64,000 bases of DNA from Rugamonas fusca. Lineage in GTDB: Bacteria; Pseudomonadota; Gammaproteobacteria; Burkholderiales; Burkholderiaceae_D. The position numbers and the translations under genes were made by a program. The DNA is taken from positions 248,001 to 312,000 of the forward strand of contig NZ_JACEZS010000001.1 of NCBI RefSeq assembly GCF_014042365.1. The letters are read 5' to 3'. This document shows, piece after piece, positions 1 through 8,826 of the stretch. Position 1 is the first letter of the stretch. The number at the start of each line of letters is the position of its first letter. The notes beneath the pieces were generated by a model. It was not told the DNA's origin, made no database searches, and saw only the letters and a program-made list of their open reading frames with translations.

Positions 1-68
1 AGCAGGGCAGCCGCCCGCTGCGGACTGGGCATGACAAACAGCCATAACATTTAAGAATGGGAACAGAC

Positions 69-1121
69 ATGTTGAAATCCAAGAAAATCGCCCTGGCGGC
101 ACTCGCACTGTGCGCCTCTTTCTCCGCCGTTGCCGCGGACGAAGCGATCAATCCATCGTGGTACATCCAGCCCAGCGTCAACGCCATGAAGCCTGACGGC
201 GACTTCGGCGTGGACAAGCACGGCTTCGGCGCCGGCCTCAAGTTCGGCAAGGCCGTCAGTGACAACTGGGACGTGCAGATGGGCACCACCTACGCCCGTT
301 CCCGCGACAACGGCGAGCGCTACCAGCAAAACACCTTTGGTGTCGATGGCCTGTACCTGTTCTCCCGTTCTACCTTCCGTCCGTTCGTGCTGGTGGGTGC
401 CGGCATGGAGCATGACAAGGCCAACCTGAACACGGTGGGCCAGTTGTCGAAGAACTCGCCGTTCGTGAGCGCCGGCCTCGGTTTCCAGGCCTCGCTGAAC
501 GACCAGTGGTCCATGCAGGCGGACCTGCGCGATGTGCACGGCTTCATCCGCGGCAATGAGTTCGGCACCAGCAAATCGAACAATTATTACCTGACCGTGG
601 GCCTGAACTACGCGTTCAACAAGCCAGCCGCACGCCCCGTGCCGGTGGCACCCGTGGTGGCGCCGCAGCCGGTGGCCGAAGTGGCGCCGCCGCCCCCAGC
701 GCCGGTCGCGCCACCGCCGCCTGCGCCAGCACGGTTTGAAAAGGTGACGATGTCGGCCACTGAATTGTTCGGCTTCGGCAGCGACAAGCTGCACGCCGGC
801 CAGCCCAAGCTGGACGACATGGCCAAATTCCTCAACGAGAACGCCAGCGTGGAACACGTGATGGTGACCGGCTATGCCGACCGCCTGGGCAGCAGCAAGT
901 CCAATCACGCGCTGTCGCTGCGCCGCGCCGAAGCCGTCAAGGCCTACCTGGTGGGCAAGGGCGTGGCCGCCAGCCGCATCAACACGGCGGGCAAGGGCGA
1001 GGAGCAGCCAGTCGTCCAGTGCGACAACAAGAAGCAAAAGCGCGCAGAGCTGATCAAGTGCCTGGAGCCTAACCGCCGCGTGGAGATCGAACAGGTCACC
1101 GTCGAACGTCGCGTCAACTAA
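69..1121 (+). CDS. OmpA family outer membrane protein
   Basis: Two-domain OmpA-type protein of 350 residues. From the ATG at 69 the N-terminus is a clear signal peptide ending ...FSAVAA/DEA. Residues about 25-180 look like an eight-stranded OmpA-type barrel (alternating aromatic pattern, LTVGLNYAF closing strand). A Pro/Ala hinge follows at about 185-220, then a C-terminal OmpA peptidoglycan-binding domain with the expected VTGYADRLG, LSLRRAEAV and NRRVEIEQ signatures. An in-frame ATG lies 12 bases upstream at 57, but GGGA sits about 8 bases before ATG 69 and only that start puts the basic residues at the head of the signal peptide. Known family role: anchors the outer membrane to peptidoglycan and may form a small pore. 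Confidence 0.93.
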   Translation: MLKSKKIALAALALCASFSAVAADEAINPSWYIQPSVNAMKPDGDFGVDKHGFGAGLKFGKAVSDNWDVQMGTTYARSRDNGERYQQNTFGVDGLYLFSRSTFRPFVLVGAGMEHDKANLNTVGQLSKNSPFVSAGLGFQASLNDQWSMQADLRDVHGFIRGNEFGTSKSNNYYLTVGLNYAFNKPAARPVPVAPVVAPQPVAEVAPPPPAPVAPPPPAPARFEKVTMSATELFGFGSDKLHAGQPKLDDMAKFLNENASVEHVMVTGYADRLGSSKSNHALSLRRAEAVKAYLVGKGVAASRINTAGKGEEQPVVQCDNKKQKRAELIKCLEPNRRVEIEQVTVERRVN

Positions 1122-1193
1122 GCCTTGCGGCCCGCACCGCGCCCGATGGCGCCGGCGCGGGCCGGTATCACCCCAACGAATCAGGAGTCTCAC

Positions 1194-1766
1194 ATGAACA
1201 AGCAAACCATCCTGCTGGCAGCCATGCTGGCCACCGGCTTCATCACCTCGCACGCTTCGGCGGCAGGCCAGAGTGCCCAGGACGCCGCGGCCCGCTACGA
1301 CAGCGACAAGAAACTGTGCGCCGATGAGCGCGAAGCGTCGCTGCGCATGCAGTGCCTGCGCGACGCCAAGGCCACCTACACCAAGGCCATGGAAAGCGCC
1401 AAGCCCGCCTCGCAAGCCAACGGCCATGCCGTGTGCGCGACCTGCGGCAAGGTCACTTCCGTCCACGTGACGGAGCAGGCCGGCCAGGGCGGCGCGCTGG
1501 GCGTGGTCGCCGGCGGTGTGGCCGGCGCGCTGCTGGGCCACCAGGTGGGCGGCGGCACGGGCCGTGACCTGGCCACCGTGGCCGGCGCGGCGGGCGGCGC
1601 CTACGCGGGCAACCAGGTTGAGAAAAAGATGACGGCCAAAAAAGTGTGGACCGTGGCGGTGCAGTACGAGAACGGCCGCCAGGCCCGGTTCACCTTCGAC
1701 AAGGACCCCGGCATGGTCGCCGGCGACAAGGTCAAGAACGCCGGCCACAGCATCGTGCGCTATTGA
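1194..1766 (+). CDS. Glycine-zipper 2TM-domain envelope protein
   Basis: 190-residue exported protein. It begins after a strong AGGAG six bases upstream of ATG 1194. An upstream in-frame start would add a Pro/Ala stretch before the signal peptide and is unlikely. Signal peptide runs to ...SHASA/AGQ. A charged, Cys-containing segment (KKLCADERE, MQCLRD, CATCGKV) precedes a glycine zipper (GALGVVAGGVAGALLGHQVGGG...AGGAYAGNQ region) typical of the 17-kDa surface antigen/SlyB-like family. The C-terminus (VWTVAVQYENGRQARFTFD) is a small beta domain. No lipobox Cys is present, so it is probably periplasmic or membrane associated and not lipidated. It follows the OmpA gene by 72 bases and may be co-transcribed. 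Function within the envelope is unknown. Confidence 0.85.
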   Translation: MNKQTILLAAMLATGFITSHASAAGQSAQDAAARYDSDKKLCADEREASLRMQCLRDAKATYTKAMESAKPASQANGHAVCATCGKVTSVHVTEQAGQGGALGVVAGGVAGALLGHQVGGGTGRDLATVAGAAGGAYAGNQVEKKMTAKKVWTVAVQYENGRQARFTFDKDPGMVAGDKVKNAGHSIVRY

Positions 1767-1909
1767 TCCACAGGGGCCGGACCGTGCGGTCTGGTCCCGA
1801 CGCCCGGTCCTTGCGGCCGGGATTCGTCCGATGCGACGATGTACCTGTCCACGCGTGCGGTTACACTGCTGGTATCAGCCAATAACCACACCAACCGGGG
1901 ACACAACGC

Positions 1910-3043
1910 ATGGGCATACTGTCGGGCATACGTATCATCGAAATCGCTGGCATCGGGCCGGCCCCATTCTGCGGCATGCTGCTGGCCGACATGGGCGCGG
2001 ACGTGATCCTGGTGGAACGGGCGGCCGGCAAGTCCGGCGATCCGCTCGACCTGGGCGACAAGAACATCACCAACCGCGGCAAGCGCTCGCTGGCGCTGGA
2101 CCTGAAGGACCCGCAAGCGATCGCCACCTTGCTCGACCTGATCGCCGGGGCCGACGCCCTGATCGAAGGCATGCGCCCCGGCGTGATGGAGCGCCTGGGC
2201 CTGGGGCCGGCGGCCTGCCTGGCCCGCAATCCCAAGCTCATTTATGGCCGCATGACCGGCTGGGGCCAGGACGGCCCGCTGGCCAAGGCGGCCGGCCACG
2301 ACATCAATTACATCGGCCTGTCCGGCGCCCTGTGGTACAGCGGCGCGCCTGACCAGGCGCCGCTGGCCCCGCCCACGCTGGTGGGCGACATTGGCGGTGG
2401 TGCGCTATACCTGGCCATGGGTGTCTTGGCCGGCGTGCTCGGTGTGCGCAACGGCGGCACGGGGCAGGTGGTGGATGCCGCCATCGTGGACGGCAGCGCC
2501 AACATGATGAACCTGCTGCTGTCGCTGCACGCGGCCGGCATGATGCCGATGCGGCGCGGCGAGGGCCTGCTCGACGGCCCGCACTGGTACGGCACCTATG
2601 TGTGCCAGGATGGGCTGGGTGTGACCATCGGCGCGCTGGAACCGCAGTTCTACGCGCTGCTGCTGGAAAAGCTGGGACTGGCCGGCGATCCCGAATTTGC
2701 CCGTCCCTACGACAAGCGCTGCTGGCCGTCTCTGCGCCTGAAACTGACGGCGCTGTTCCTGACCCAGCCGCGCCAGCACTGGACTGATCTGCTCGAAGGC
2801 AGCGATGCCTGCTATGCGCCGGTGCTGTCGCCCGTCGAGGCGCAAGCCCATCCCCACATGGCGGCGCGCGCCGTCTACAGCGAACGTGGCGGCGTGCTGC
2901 AGGCCGCGCCCGCGCCCCGGTTCTCGGCGGCCGCACACGCGCCGGGCGCCGTGCCCCGGCGCGGCGAGCACGGTGCCGCCATCCTGCGCGAGGCCGGTTG
3001 CAGCGACGCCGATATCGCCAAATTGCTCACCCCGCGCGACTGA
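1910..3043 (+). CDS. CaiB/BaiF family CoA-transferase (alpha-methylacyl-CoA racemase-like)
   Basis: 377 residues, normal for the family. The N-terminus (LSGIRIIEIAGIGPAPFCGMLLADMGADV) is the Rossmann-like opening of CaiB/BaiF proteins. Residues His130 and Asp160 are spaced 30 apart, exactly like the His126/Asp156 pair of mycobacterial alpha-methylacyl-CoA racemase, and the GALEPQF motif places Glu244 near the third racemase residue. This favours racemase chemistry (epimerising 2-methylacyl-CoA) over CoA transfer, for which an Asp in another context is used. It sits upstream of a thiolase and an SDR on the same strand, but a 307-base gap with its own promoter-like elements separates it from them. 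Role in branched-chain or bile-acid-like acyl-CoA degradation is inference. Confidence 0.9.
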   Translation: MGILSGIRIIEIAGIGPAPFCGMLLADMGADVILVERAAGKSGDPLDLGDKNITNRGKRSLALDLKDPQAIATLLDLIAGADALIEGMRPGVMERLGLGPAACLARNPKLIYGRMTGWGQDGPLAKAAGHDINYIGLSGALWYSGAPDQAPLAPPTLVGDIGGGALYLAMGVLAGVLGVRNGGTGQVVDAAIVDGSANMMNLLLSLHAAGMMPMRRGEGLLDGPHWYGTYVCQDGLGVTIGALEPQFYALLLEKLGLAGDPEFARPYDKRCWPSLRLKLTALFLTQPRQHWTDLLEGSDACYAPVLSPVEAQAHPHMAARAVYSERGGVLQAAPAPRFSAAAHAPGAVPRRGEHGAAILREAGCSDADIAKLLTPRD

Positions 3044-3350
3044 GAGGGTGATACGCAGTGCAACATCGGCCCCGCCGTGCGGTCGTCGTGGTGTCATAAA
3101 ATGCACAGCGATTGTCATAAAATGATCAGCGCCCGCTGGCCGACAGGCGCTACCATTGAGGGGTATTTTGCAACAACGCCGGGGCAAATGTCGCGTAGTG
3201 GCCGGGAACCGGGGCGACAAAATTGACAGCGGGCCGCGAAAGCCCCAGACTTCCTGTCGGAAATGACGCACTGCGGCATAATATGGCCGTTCCGGCGCCC
3301 GTGCGCCGGCGTGCACCAGCCCTTCGATTACCCGCTTTTAAGGAATTATC
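3044..3350. other. Intergenic region before the thiolase gene
   Basis: 307 bases without a credible gene. It contains two copies of TGTCATAAAATG (3092-3103 and 3113-3124) resembling PhoB half-sites, and a TTGACA hexamer at 3223-3228. A CATAAT hexamer lies at about 3273-3284. AAGGAATT just before 3351 is the thiolase ribosome binding site. Confidence 0.4.
3092..3124 (+). promoter_or_regulatory. Paired TGTCATAAAATG repeats, possible PhoB site
   Basis: TGTCATAAAATG occurs at 3092-3103 and again at 3113-3124, start to start 21 bases. TGTCATAAAA equals the half-site of the enterobacterial Pho box, which is normally repeated every 11 bases; the 21-base spacing would put the two copies two turns apart on one DNA face. 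Assignment to PhoB is an inference. Confidence 0.35.
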
Positions 3351-4532
3351 ATGACTAAAGACGTAGTTGTACTGAGCGCCGCCCGTTCCCCCATTGGCGC
3401 CTTCGGTGGTTCGCTGTCGGAGATGGAGCCGGCCGAACTGGCGGGTATCGTGATGAAGGAAACCATCGCCCGCTCCGGCGTCGAGGCTTCGGCCATTGGC
3501 AACGCCGTGGTCGGCACCTGCATCCCCACCGATGGCCGCTATGGCTACGTGTCGCGCGTCGCGTCCGTGCAAGCCGGCATGCCGATGGACTCCATCGCCA
3601 TGCAGGTGAGCCGCCTGTGCTCGTCCGGCCTGCAAGCGATCGTGACGGCCGCGCAAGGCGTGATGCTGGGTGACTTCGAATACGGCATCGGCGGCGGCGT
3701 GGAAGTGATGTCGCGCGGCGGCTACATGCTGCCGGCGCTGCGCTCGGGCGCGCGCATGGGCGACACCAAGGCCATCGACTTGATGACCTCGATCCTGACC
3801 GACCCGTTCGGCGTGGGCCACATGGGCATCACGGCGGAAAACCTGGCCGAAAAATACGGCATCACCCGCGAGCAGCAGGACGCGTTCGCGCTCGAATCGC
3901 AGCGCCGCGCCGCGCTGGCCCAGGCCGAAGGCCGCTTCAAGTCGCAGATCGTGCCGATCGTACGCCAGACCCGCAAGGGCGAAGTGGTGTTCGACGCCGA
4001 CGAGCACCTGAAGCCTGCCACCACGCTGGAATCGCTGGCCAAGATGAAGCCCGCCTTCAAGAAGGATGGCACGGTGACGGCCGGTAACGCCTCGGGCATC
4101 AACGACGGCGCCGCCTTCATGGTGCTGGCCGACGCCGCCCTGGCAGCCCAGCGCGGCCAGACCCCGATCGCCCGCATCGTCAGCTACGCCGTGGCCGGCG
4201 TGCCGAACGACGTGATGGGTGAAGGCCCGATCCCCGCCAGCCGCAAGGCGCTGGCCAAGGCCGGCCTGAAGATGGACCAGATGGACGTGATCGAATCGAA
4301 CGAAGCGTTCGCCGCCCAGGCGCTGGCTGTGACCAAGGTGCTGGAGCTGGACCCGGCCAAGACCAACCCGAACGGCGGCGCGATCGCGCTGGGCCACCCG
4401 GTGGGCTGCTCGGGCGCCTTCATCGCCACCAAGGCGATCTACGAACTGCAACGCACCAACGGCCGTTACGCGCTGGTGACGATGTGCATCGGCGGCGGCC
4501 AGGGTATCGCCGTGGTGTTCGAACGCTGCTGA
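3351..4532 (+). CDS. Acetyl-CoA C-acetyltransferase (thiolase)
   Basis: 393-residue thiolase of the biosynthetic/degradative acetyl-CoA acetyltransferase type. The acylation cysteine Cys90 lies in SRLCSSGLQAI, the active-site His349 in GGAIALGHPVGCSG, and the second catalytic Cys379 in TMCIGGGQG, all in canonical context. It condenses two acetyl-CoA to acetoacetyl-CoA or runs in reverse during fatty-acid breakdown. The downstream SDR reductase on the same strand could supply the next step, as in PhaA/PhaB polyhydroxybutyrate formation, but a terminator-like hairpin lies between. No PHA synthase is in the window, so a PhaA assignment is not made. Confidence 0.94.
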   Translation: MTKDVVVLSAARSPIGAFGGSLSEMEPAELAGIVMKETIARSGVEASAIGNAVVGTCIPTDGRYGYVSRVASVQAGMPMDSIAMQVSRLCSSGLQAIVTAAQGVMLGDFEYGIGGGVEVMSRGGYMLPALRSGARMGDTKAIDLMTSILTDPFGVGHMGITAENLAEKYGITREQQDAFALESQRRAALAQAEGRFKSQIVPIVRQTRKGEVVFDADEHLKPATTLESLAKMKPAFKKDGTVTAGNASGINDGAAFMVLADAALAAQRGQTPIARIVSYAVAGVPNDVMGEGPIPASRKALAKAGLKMDQMDVIESNEAFAAQALAVTKVLELDPAKTNPNGGAIALGHPVGCSGAFIATKAIYELQRTNGRYALVTMCIGGGQGIAVVFERC

Positions 4533-4566
4533 TTCTCGTTCGTTCGTGACGGACCGGCGCCGCGCC

Positions 4567-4608
4567 GGATGTCCGCCTCAGGCGGCATCCCGCGCGGCGT
4601 CCTTTTTT
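4567..4608 (+). terminator. Possible rho-independent terminator after thiolase
   Basis: A hairpin with arms GGATG-CCGCC and GGCGG-CATCC (4567-4590, one bulged T, TCA loop) is followed 12 bases later by TTTTTT at 4603-4608. The gap between stem and T-run is longer than usual, so activity is uncertain. Confidence 0.4.
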
Positions 4609-4692
4609 CCGTGGCGCGAGCGGTCGGCTATACTGCCCCGCAGGCCCGGCTGTCGGCCAGGGCGACATTCAACCAATTGAAGGAAGTGCAGC

Positions 4693-5436
4693 ATGAATTT
4701 GACTGACAAGGTAATCATCGTCACGGGCGGCGCCCAGGGTATCGGCCTGGCCATCGCCGAGCGCTGCGCCGTGGCCGGCGCCAGCGTGGCGATCTGGGAC
4801 AACCGCGCCGACGCCATCGAGGCGGCCGTGGACCACGTGCGCGCCAAGGTGGCCGGCGTACAGGTGGCCGGCTACGCGGTGGACGTGTCGGACCTGGCCA
4901 GCGTGCAGGCGGCCGCCAGCGCCACGCGCGAGCATTTCGGCCGCGTCAATGGCCTGGTCAACAACGCGGGCGTGGTGGCCGATGCCCAGCTGACCAAGAT
5001 GACCGAGGCCCAGTGGGACCGCGTGATCGACATCAACCTCAAGGGCGTGTTCAACTGCGCCAGCGCCAACGTGGACGCGCTGCTGGCCACGGCCGGCGCC
5101 ATCGTCAACATCTCGTCCATCGTGGGCTTGTCGGGCAACTTCGGCCAGACCAACTATGCGGCCGCCAAAGCCGGCGTGCTGGCCATGACCAAGACCTGGA
5201 CCCGTGAACTGGGCCGCAAGGGCGTGCGCTGCAACGCCGTGTGCCCCGGCTTCGTCAACACCCACATCGTCAAGGATATTCCGGCCAACGTGGTCGAGGA
5301 GATGCTCAACATGATCCCCCAGCGCCGCATGGGCCAGCCCGGCGAGATCGCATCGGCCGTCGTGTTCCTGCTGTCGGACGAGGCCAGCTACGTCAACGGC
5401 GCCACGCTGGAAGTGGCGGGCGGCCTGACGCTCTAA
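4693..5436 (+). CDS. SDR family oxidoreductase, FabG-like
   Basis: 247 residues, classical short-chain dehydrogenase/reductase. The nucleotide-binding TGGAQGIG motif is at about residues 12-19, NNAGV at about 91-95, and the catalytic Ser, Tyr and Lys are in NISSIVG and TNYAAAKAG. The C-terminal NGATLEVAGGL ending is usual for 3-oxoacyl-ACP/acetoacetyl-CoA reductases. GAAGG precedes the ATG by about 9 bases. Substrate cannot be read from the sequence; position after a thiolase suggests a 3-oxoacyl or 3-hydroxyacyl-CoA. Confidence 0.92.
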   Translation: MNLTDKVIIVTGGAQGIGLAIAERCAVAGASVAIWDNRADAIEAAVDHVRAKVAGVQVAGYAVDVSDLASVQAAASATREHFGRVNGLVNNAGVVADAQLTKMTEAQWDRVIDINLKGVFNCASANVDALLATAGAIVNISSIVGLSGNFGQTNYAAAKAGVLAMTKTWTRELGRKGVRCNAVCPGFVNTHIVKDIPANVVEEMLNMIPQRRMGQPGEIASAVVFLLSDEASYVNGATLEVAGGLTL

Positions 5437-5459
5437 GCCTTGCCGGCCGGCCCGTCAGG

Positions 5460-6161
5460 TTAGTCGGACTGGCGGGTCGGCAGCGGCGAGGCGGAGATAC
5501 GCTGCACCGTCATCACCAGGTCGGAATAGCTGCTGCGGTAGTTGCGGTTCTTCGCTTCCACCGACTTGGGATCGACCAGCGAGACGTCCTTGCGGTGCAC
5601 ATACCCCAGCCGTGGCGCCATGTAGAACTGCACCGTGCGCGGCACGGAGCGCACCACGTTCTGGGTCTTGCCTTCGCACGTGCTGGAGACGCATTCGAGT
5701 GTCTCCACATAATCGATCACCACGTCCACGTTCACGTTGTAGGTGCCCACGCTCAGGTGTACCGGACTGCCGGGCAGTTGCGTGAGCATCAGCCGCAGCT
5801 TGCCGTTCTTGGACGAATTGAGTTCAAACACACCCAATGCGTTGGGCTTTTCCTTGAATCCGGCCTGGATTTCGGACAGCTTGAAGATCTGGAACAGATT
5901 CTTCTGATACGACATCAGGCGCCGCGTCTCATCCTCCACTTCCTGTTTTTGCAGCGACTGCCGGGCCTTGCTTTCTTCCTCTTCCTGGGGCACCGGCTGC
6001 GGGGTGGCCGCCGGCGCGGGCGCGGGCGTGGCCACGGGCGGGCGGCGTGGAACGTCGGCCGGATTGCGCGGTGGCAGTCGGGTCACTTGTGGCTCCTGCG
6101 TGGCGCAACCGGCCACCAGCAGGGCCAGGCTAATACTTGTGGCTCGATACAGGACGTTCAT
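5460..6161 (-). CDS. Lipoprotein of unknown family, kinase/T6SS-linked
   Basis: 233-residue predicted lipoprotein: signal peptide with lipobox LVAGC (Cys19), a Pro/Ala-rich linker to about residue 60, a charged helical stretch, then a beta-rich domain (about 85-215) containing two close cysteines (LECVSSTCEG). AAGGAG precedes the ATG by 10 bases. It starts 18 bases after the stop of the upstream kinase gene and must share its transcript. I do not recognise the family. TssJ is the lipoprotein that normally caps TssM, but the characteristic TssJ pattern is not visible here and the length is greater. Position next to a TssL/TssM pair makes an envelope partner role plausible; this is inference. 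Confidence 0.85.
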   Translation of the reverse strand: MNVLYRATSISLALLVAGCATQEPQVTRLPPRNPADVPRRPPVATPAPAPAATPQPVPQEEEESKARQSLQKQEVEDETRRLMSYQKNLFQIFKLSEIQAGFKEKPNALGVFELNSSKNGKLRLMLTQLPGSPVHLSVGTYNVNVDVVIDYVETLECVSSTCEGKTQNVVRSVPRTVQFYMAPRLGYVHRKDVSLVDPKSVEAKNRNYRSSYSDLVMTVQRISASPLPTRQSD

Positions 6162-6179
6162 GTAGGCCTTTCTCCTTCG

Positions 6180-8546
6180 TCAATAAGCGTTTGCCGGCGG
6201 CGTGGAGGCGGCGGGTTGTCTGGCCGCCGCAGGCGCAGTCCTTGCGCCTGACCTGCCACCATGCCTGGGCCCCGACGCGGCCTCGCTCGCGGCCCCGGCG
6301 GCGGCGGGCGCGCTGGCTGACGCCGACGACAATGCGGCGGCGGGCGTGGACGCGCTGGCCGGAGCGGAGGCCGGTGCTGATGCGCCGACGGCGGCCGCTG
6401 CCGCAGCCGCTGGTGCCGGTGCGGGCGCCGGCGTGCGGCCGATGCGGAAGCCAACGCGCGGATCGGTGCTCGCGCGGTCGCCGAAGGTGCGCGCCACCGG
6501 GCGCACATCGCCGGCGGTGGAGTCAAAGGCGCCGCCTTTCTGCACCCGCTTCTTGCATGCGGCCGTGGCCTGTGCCGGCGTCATTTTCGGATCGTCGGCA
6601 TGGCTGGCATGCCAGCAGTCGTCCACCCACTCATAGACGTTGCCCACCATGTCGTACAGGCCGGCATAGGCCTTGAAGCTGCCCACTGGCGCAGGACGAT
6701 GGAAGTCCAGGTGGCTGCCGCACTGGCCGCAATGGGCGTTGTCCTGGCCTGCGCGATCGCCCCAGGGGAAGGTGGTGTTGACGCCGGCGCGCGCCGCGTA
6801 TTCCCATTCCGCTTCCGTGGGCAGGCGGTAGCTGCCGCCCGTCTTCTTCGACAGCCAGTCGGCATAGCCCTTGGCTGCGTCCCAGCTGATGCCGGTCACG
6901 GGCAGCTTGTCCAGGTCCGGGCCGGCCATGCCTTGCGGCGCGGGGCAGGCGCGATCCTTCACGCACAACTGCCACTGCGCGTAGCTGATTTCCTGCGCCG
7001 ACAGGTCGAAAGCGGCGATCGGCGCCGGCCTGGCCCCCAGCTCTTCGGGCAGCGCGCCCGGTTCTCCGGCCACGGAACCCATGCGGTAAGTGCCGGCCGG
7101 GATCGCGACCATCACGGGGCAACCGGGCGTGCCGTCGGCCAGTTTCAATGGGCACGGTGGCGGCGGTGGTGGCGCGGGCGGAGCCTCCGTGACCGGCGCC
7201 GCCGCTTCGGCGGACGCCGTTGCTGATGCGGATGCCGCGGCTGATTCCACCGGCGCTGGTTCCGGCGCGGGCGCGATCACGGGTGGCGGCGGCGCCACGG
7301 CCAGCACCGGCGCAGGCTTGGCGCCGGGGGGAGGGGGCAGGTAGGGAATGTCGAACGGCAGCGCGTTGTTCCACCACAGCCAGCCGCCGCCTCCACCGGC
7401 GCCCAGCACGGTCAGGCCAAACAGACTGAGCACGACGGCTTTCCAGCGGCGCTTGCGTGGCGGCTCGGCCGGCGCTTCCTCCTTGGCTGCCTGGCCCGTC
7501 GCGCGCGACTGGGTGGGGCCGCCCGTGCGGCCCGCGCCGCCCTGGGTGGTGGCGCCCGGCTGCGTCACCGCGCCAGATTGTCCGGCTGCGGTCCGTGGCG
7601 CCGTCGCCCGCTGCGGTTGTTCGATGCCCAGCAAGGCCCGGAACTCGCCGACATTCTGCGGACGCTGCTCGGGACGCACGCCCAGCGCCACGTCGATGGC
7701 GCGCAGGAATTCGGCGCTGTAGCGGCCGGCGGCGCTTTCGGACAAGGGCGTGAGCGAATCGGAGACCAGGCGGGTGAGGGCGGCCGGCGGCACCTTGTCG
7801 GTGATGATGAAGTAGACCACCGAGGCCAGCGCATAGAAGTCGGTCCACGGCCCCTGCGACATATTGGTCATGTCGCCATATTGCTCGATGGGCGCGTAGC
7901 CGGGCTTGAGGATCACGGTCAGCGCCTGCGTCATGTCGCCGATCACGCGCCGCGCGGCGCCGAAATCGAGCAGCAGCGGGCGGTCGTTCTCCAGCATCAG
8001 GATGTTGTCGGGCGCGATGTCGCGGTGATAGCACTGCTTGGCGTGCAGCACCTCGAGCGCGTCGAGGATGTGGGCCAGGAAGTTGCGCAGCCAGTCCTCC
8101 TGCGCCAGCATCTGGTGGTCTTCCTTCAGCAGCTGCTTGAGCGTGGGCGCCTGGTAGAACGGCATGGCCATGTAGCCGGTGCCATTGGCTTCCCAGAAGC
8201 GATAGACCTTGACCAGGCAGGGATGGTCGAACTGGGCCAGCAATTGGGCCTCGTTGACGAAGCTGTGCAGCCCGACCTGGAACGTCTCCGCGTAGTGCTC
8301 CGACAGCATGGTGACCTGGGTGCCGCCCACGCGGCCGGCGAAGGCGGCCGGCATGTATTCCTTGAGCGCGACGTCGCGTCCCAGCGAGTGGTCCTTGGCG
8401 TGGTAGACGATGCCAAAGCCGCCCTGGCCGACCACGCAAGTGATTTCGAATTCGCCCAGCTTGGTGCCCGGCTGCAGCGCGTTGGGGAATGCGGCGCCTG
8501 AGGCCAGCACGGTGTGGTCATTGTCACTGTTAGGTGGTGGGTTCAT
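6180..8546 (-). CDS. Ser/Thr protein kinase with C-terminal FGE-sulfatase domain
   Basis: 788-residue membrane kinase. A Hanks-type kinase domain occupies about residues 30-290, with the glycine loop GQGGFG (about 40-45), the lysine in VALKEY, the HRD loop YHRDIAPDN (about 172) and DFG (about 195). A single membrane helix at about 368-390 is preceded by an Arg/Lys-rich stop and followed by a Pro/Ala linker. Residues about 470-715 form a formylglycine-generating-enzyme fold (GSYRLPTEAEWEYAARAG, GNVYEWVDDC, VGFRIGR). The active-site Cys pair of true FGE is absent from the KGGAFDSTAGDV segment, so this domain probably binds rather than oxidises. An Ala-rich tail ends the protein. By analogy with PpkA, it may phosphorylate the divergently encoded FHA/TssL proteins. 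Confidence 0.92.
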   Translation of the reverse strand: MNPPPNSDNDHTVLASGAAFPNALQPGTKLGEFEITCVVGQGGFGIVYHAKDHSLGRDVALKEYMPAAFAGRVGGTQVTMLSEHYAETFQVGLHSFVNEAQLLAQFDHPCLVKVYRFWEANGTGYMAMPFYQAPTLKQLLKEDHQMLAQEDWLRNFLAHILDALEVLHAKQCYHRDIAPDNILMLENDRPLLLDFGAARRVIGDMTQALTVILKPGYAPIEQYGDMTNMSQGPWTDFYALASVVYFIITDKVPPAALTRLVSDSLTPLSESAAGRYSAEFLRAIDVALGVRPEQRPQNVGEFRALLGIEQPQRATAPRTAAGQSGAVTQPGATTQGGAGRTGGPTQSRATGQAAKEEAPAEPPRKRRWKAVVLSLFGLTVLGAGGGGGWLWWNNALPFDIPYLPPPPGAKPAPVLAVAPPPPVIAPAPEPAPVESAAASASATASAEAAAPVTEAPPAPPPPPPCPLKLADGTPGCPVMVAIPAGTYRMGSVAGEPGALPEELGARPAPIAAFDLSAQEISYAQWQLCVKDRACPAPQGMAGPDLDKLPVTGISWDAAKGYADWLSKKTGGSYRLPTEAEWEYAARAGVNTTFPWGDRAGQDNAHCGQCGSHLDFHRPAPVGSFKAYAGLYDMVGNVYEWVDDCWHASHADDPKMTPAQATAACKKRVQKGGAFDSTAGDVRPVARTFGDRASTDPRVGFRIGRTPAPAPAPAAAAAAAVGASAPASAPASASTPAAALSSASASAPAAAGAASEAASGPRHGGRSGARTAPAAARQPAASTPPANAY

Positions 8547-8711
8547 ATGAGACTAACCGTATTCAGGTTGAATTCATCTTCAACGCGCGGGCCAGAGTCA
8601 CGGAGCCCGAACGATGAAAAAACCGGCGCTACCAGTACCAATTGCTTGCAGACGGGGAGCATGGTGTTCAAATGCTCATATGGTCTGTCAGGCACGAGTA
8701 TAAACGAAGAC

Positions 8712-8741
8712 TTGCCCGCCCAAACGAGTTGTGCGCATAAT
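8712..8741 (+). promoter_or_regulatory. Sigma70-like promoter for the tagH-tssL-tssM genes
   Basis: TTGCCC at 8712-8717 and CATAAT at 8736-8741 are separated by 18 bases in the 280-base divergent region, about 85 bases before the tagH start. This is a sequence match only. Confidence 0.4.
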
Positions 8742-8826
8742 TGCTGCGAATATAAGAAAAGCAACGGAGCGGGCCGGCTTCCAGCCCGGAAGCGGCTTAC
8801 CATCCTCTAGCTACACGGACCGATCG

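Noticed and set aside
51..1748. Long minus-strand open frame opposite the OmpA gene
   Set aside because: Its composition (His/Arg/Gly/Ala-rich) is the mirror of GC-rich codons in the plus-strand genes; no ribosome site or domain.
3351..5436. phaA-phaB polyhydroxybutyrate operon
   Set aside because: Thiolase and reductase are adjacent but no PHA synthase, phasin or PhaR is nearby, and a hairpin lies between them.
8543..8803. Minus-strand 86-codon frame in the kinase/tagH divergent region
   Set aside because: No ribosome site, overlaps the kinase start and the promoter; no domain.
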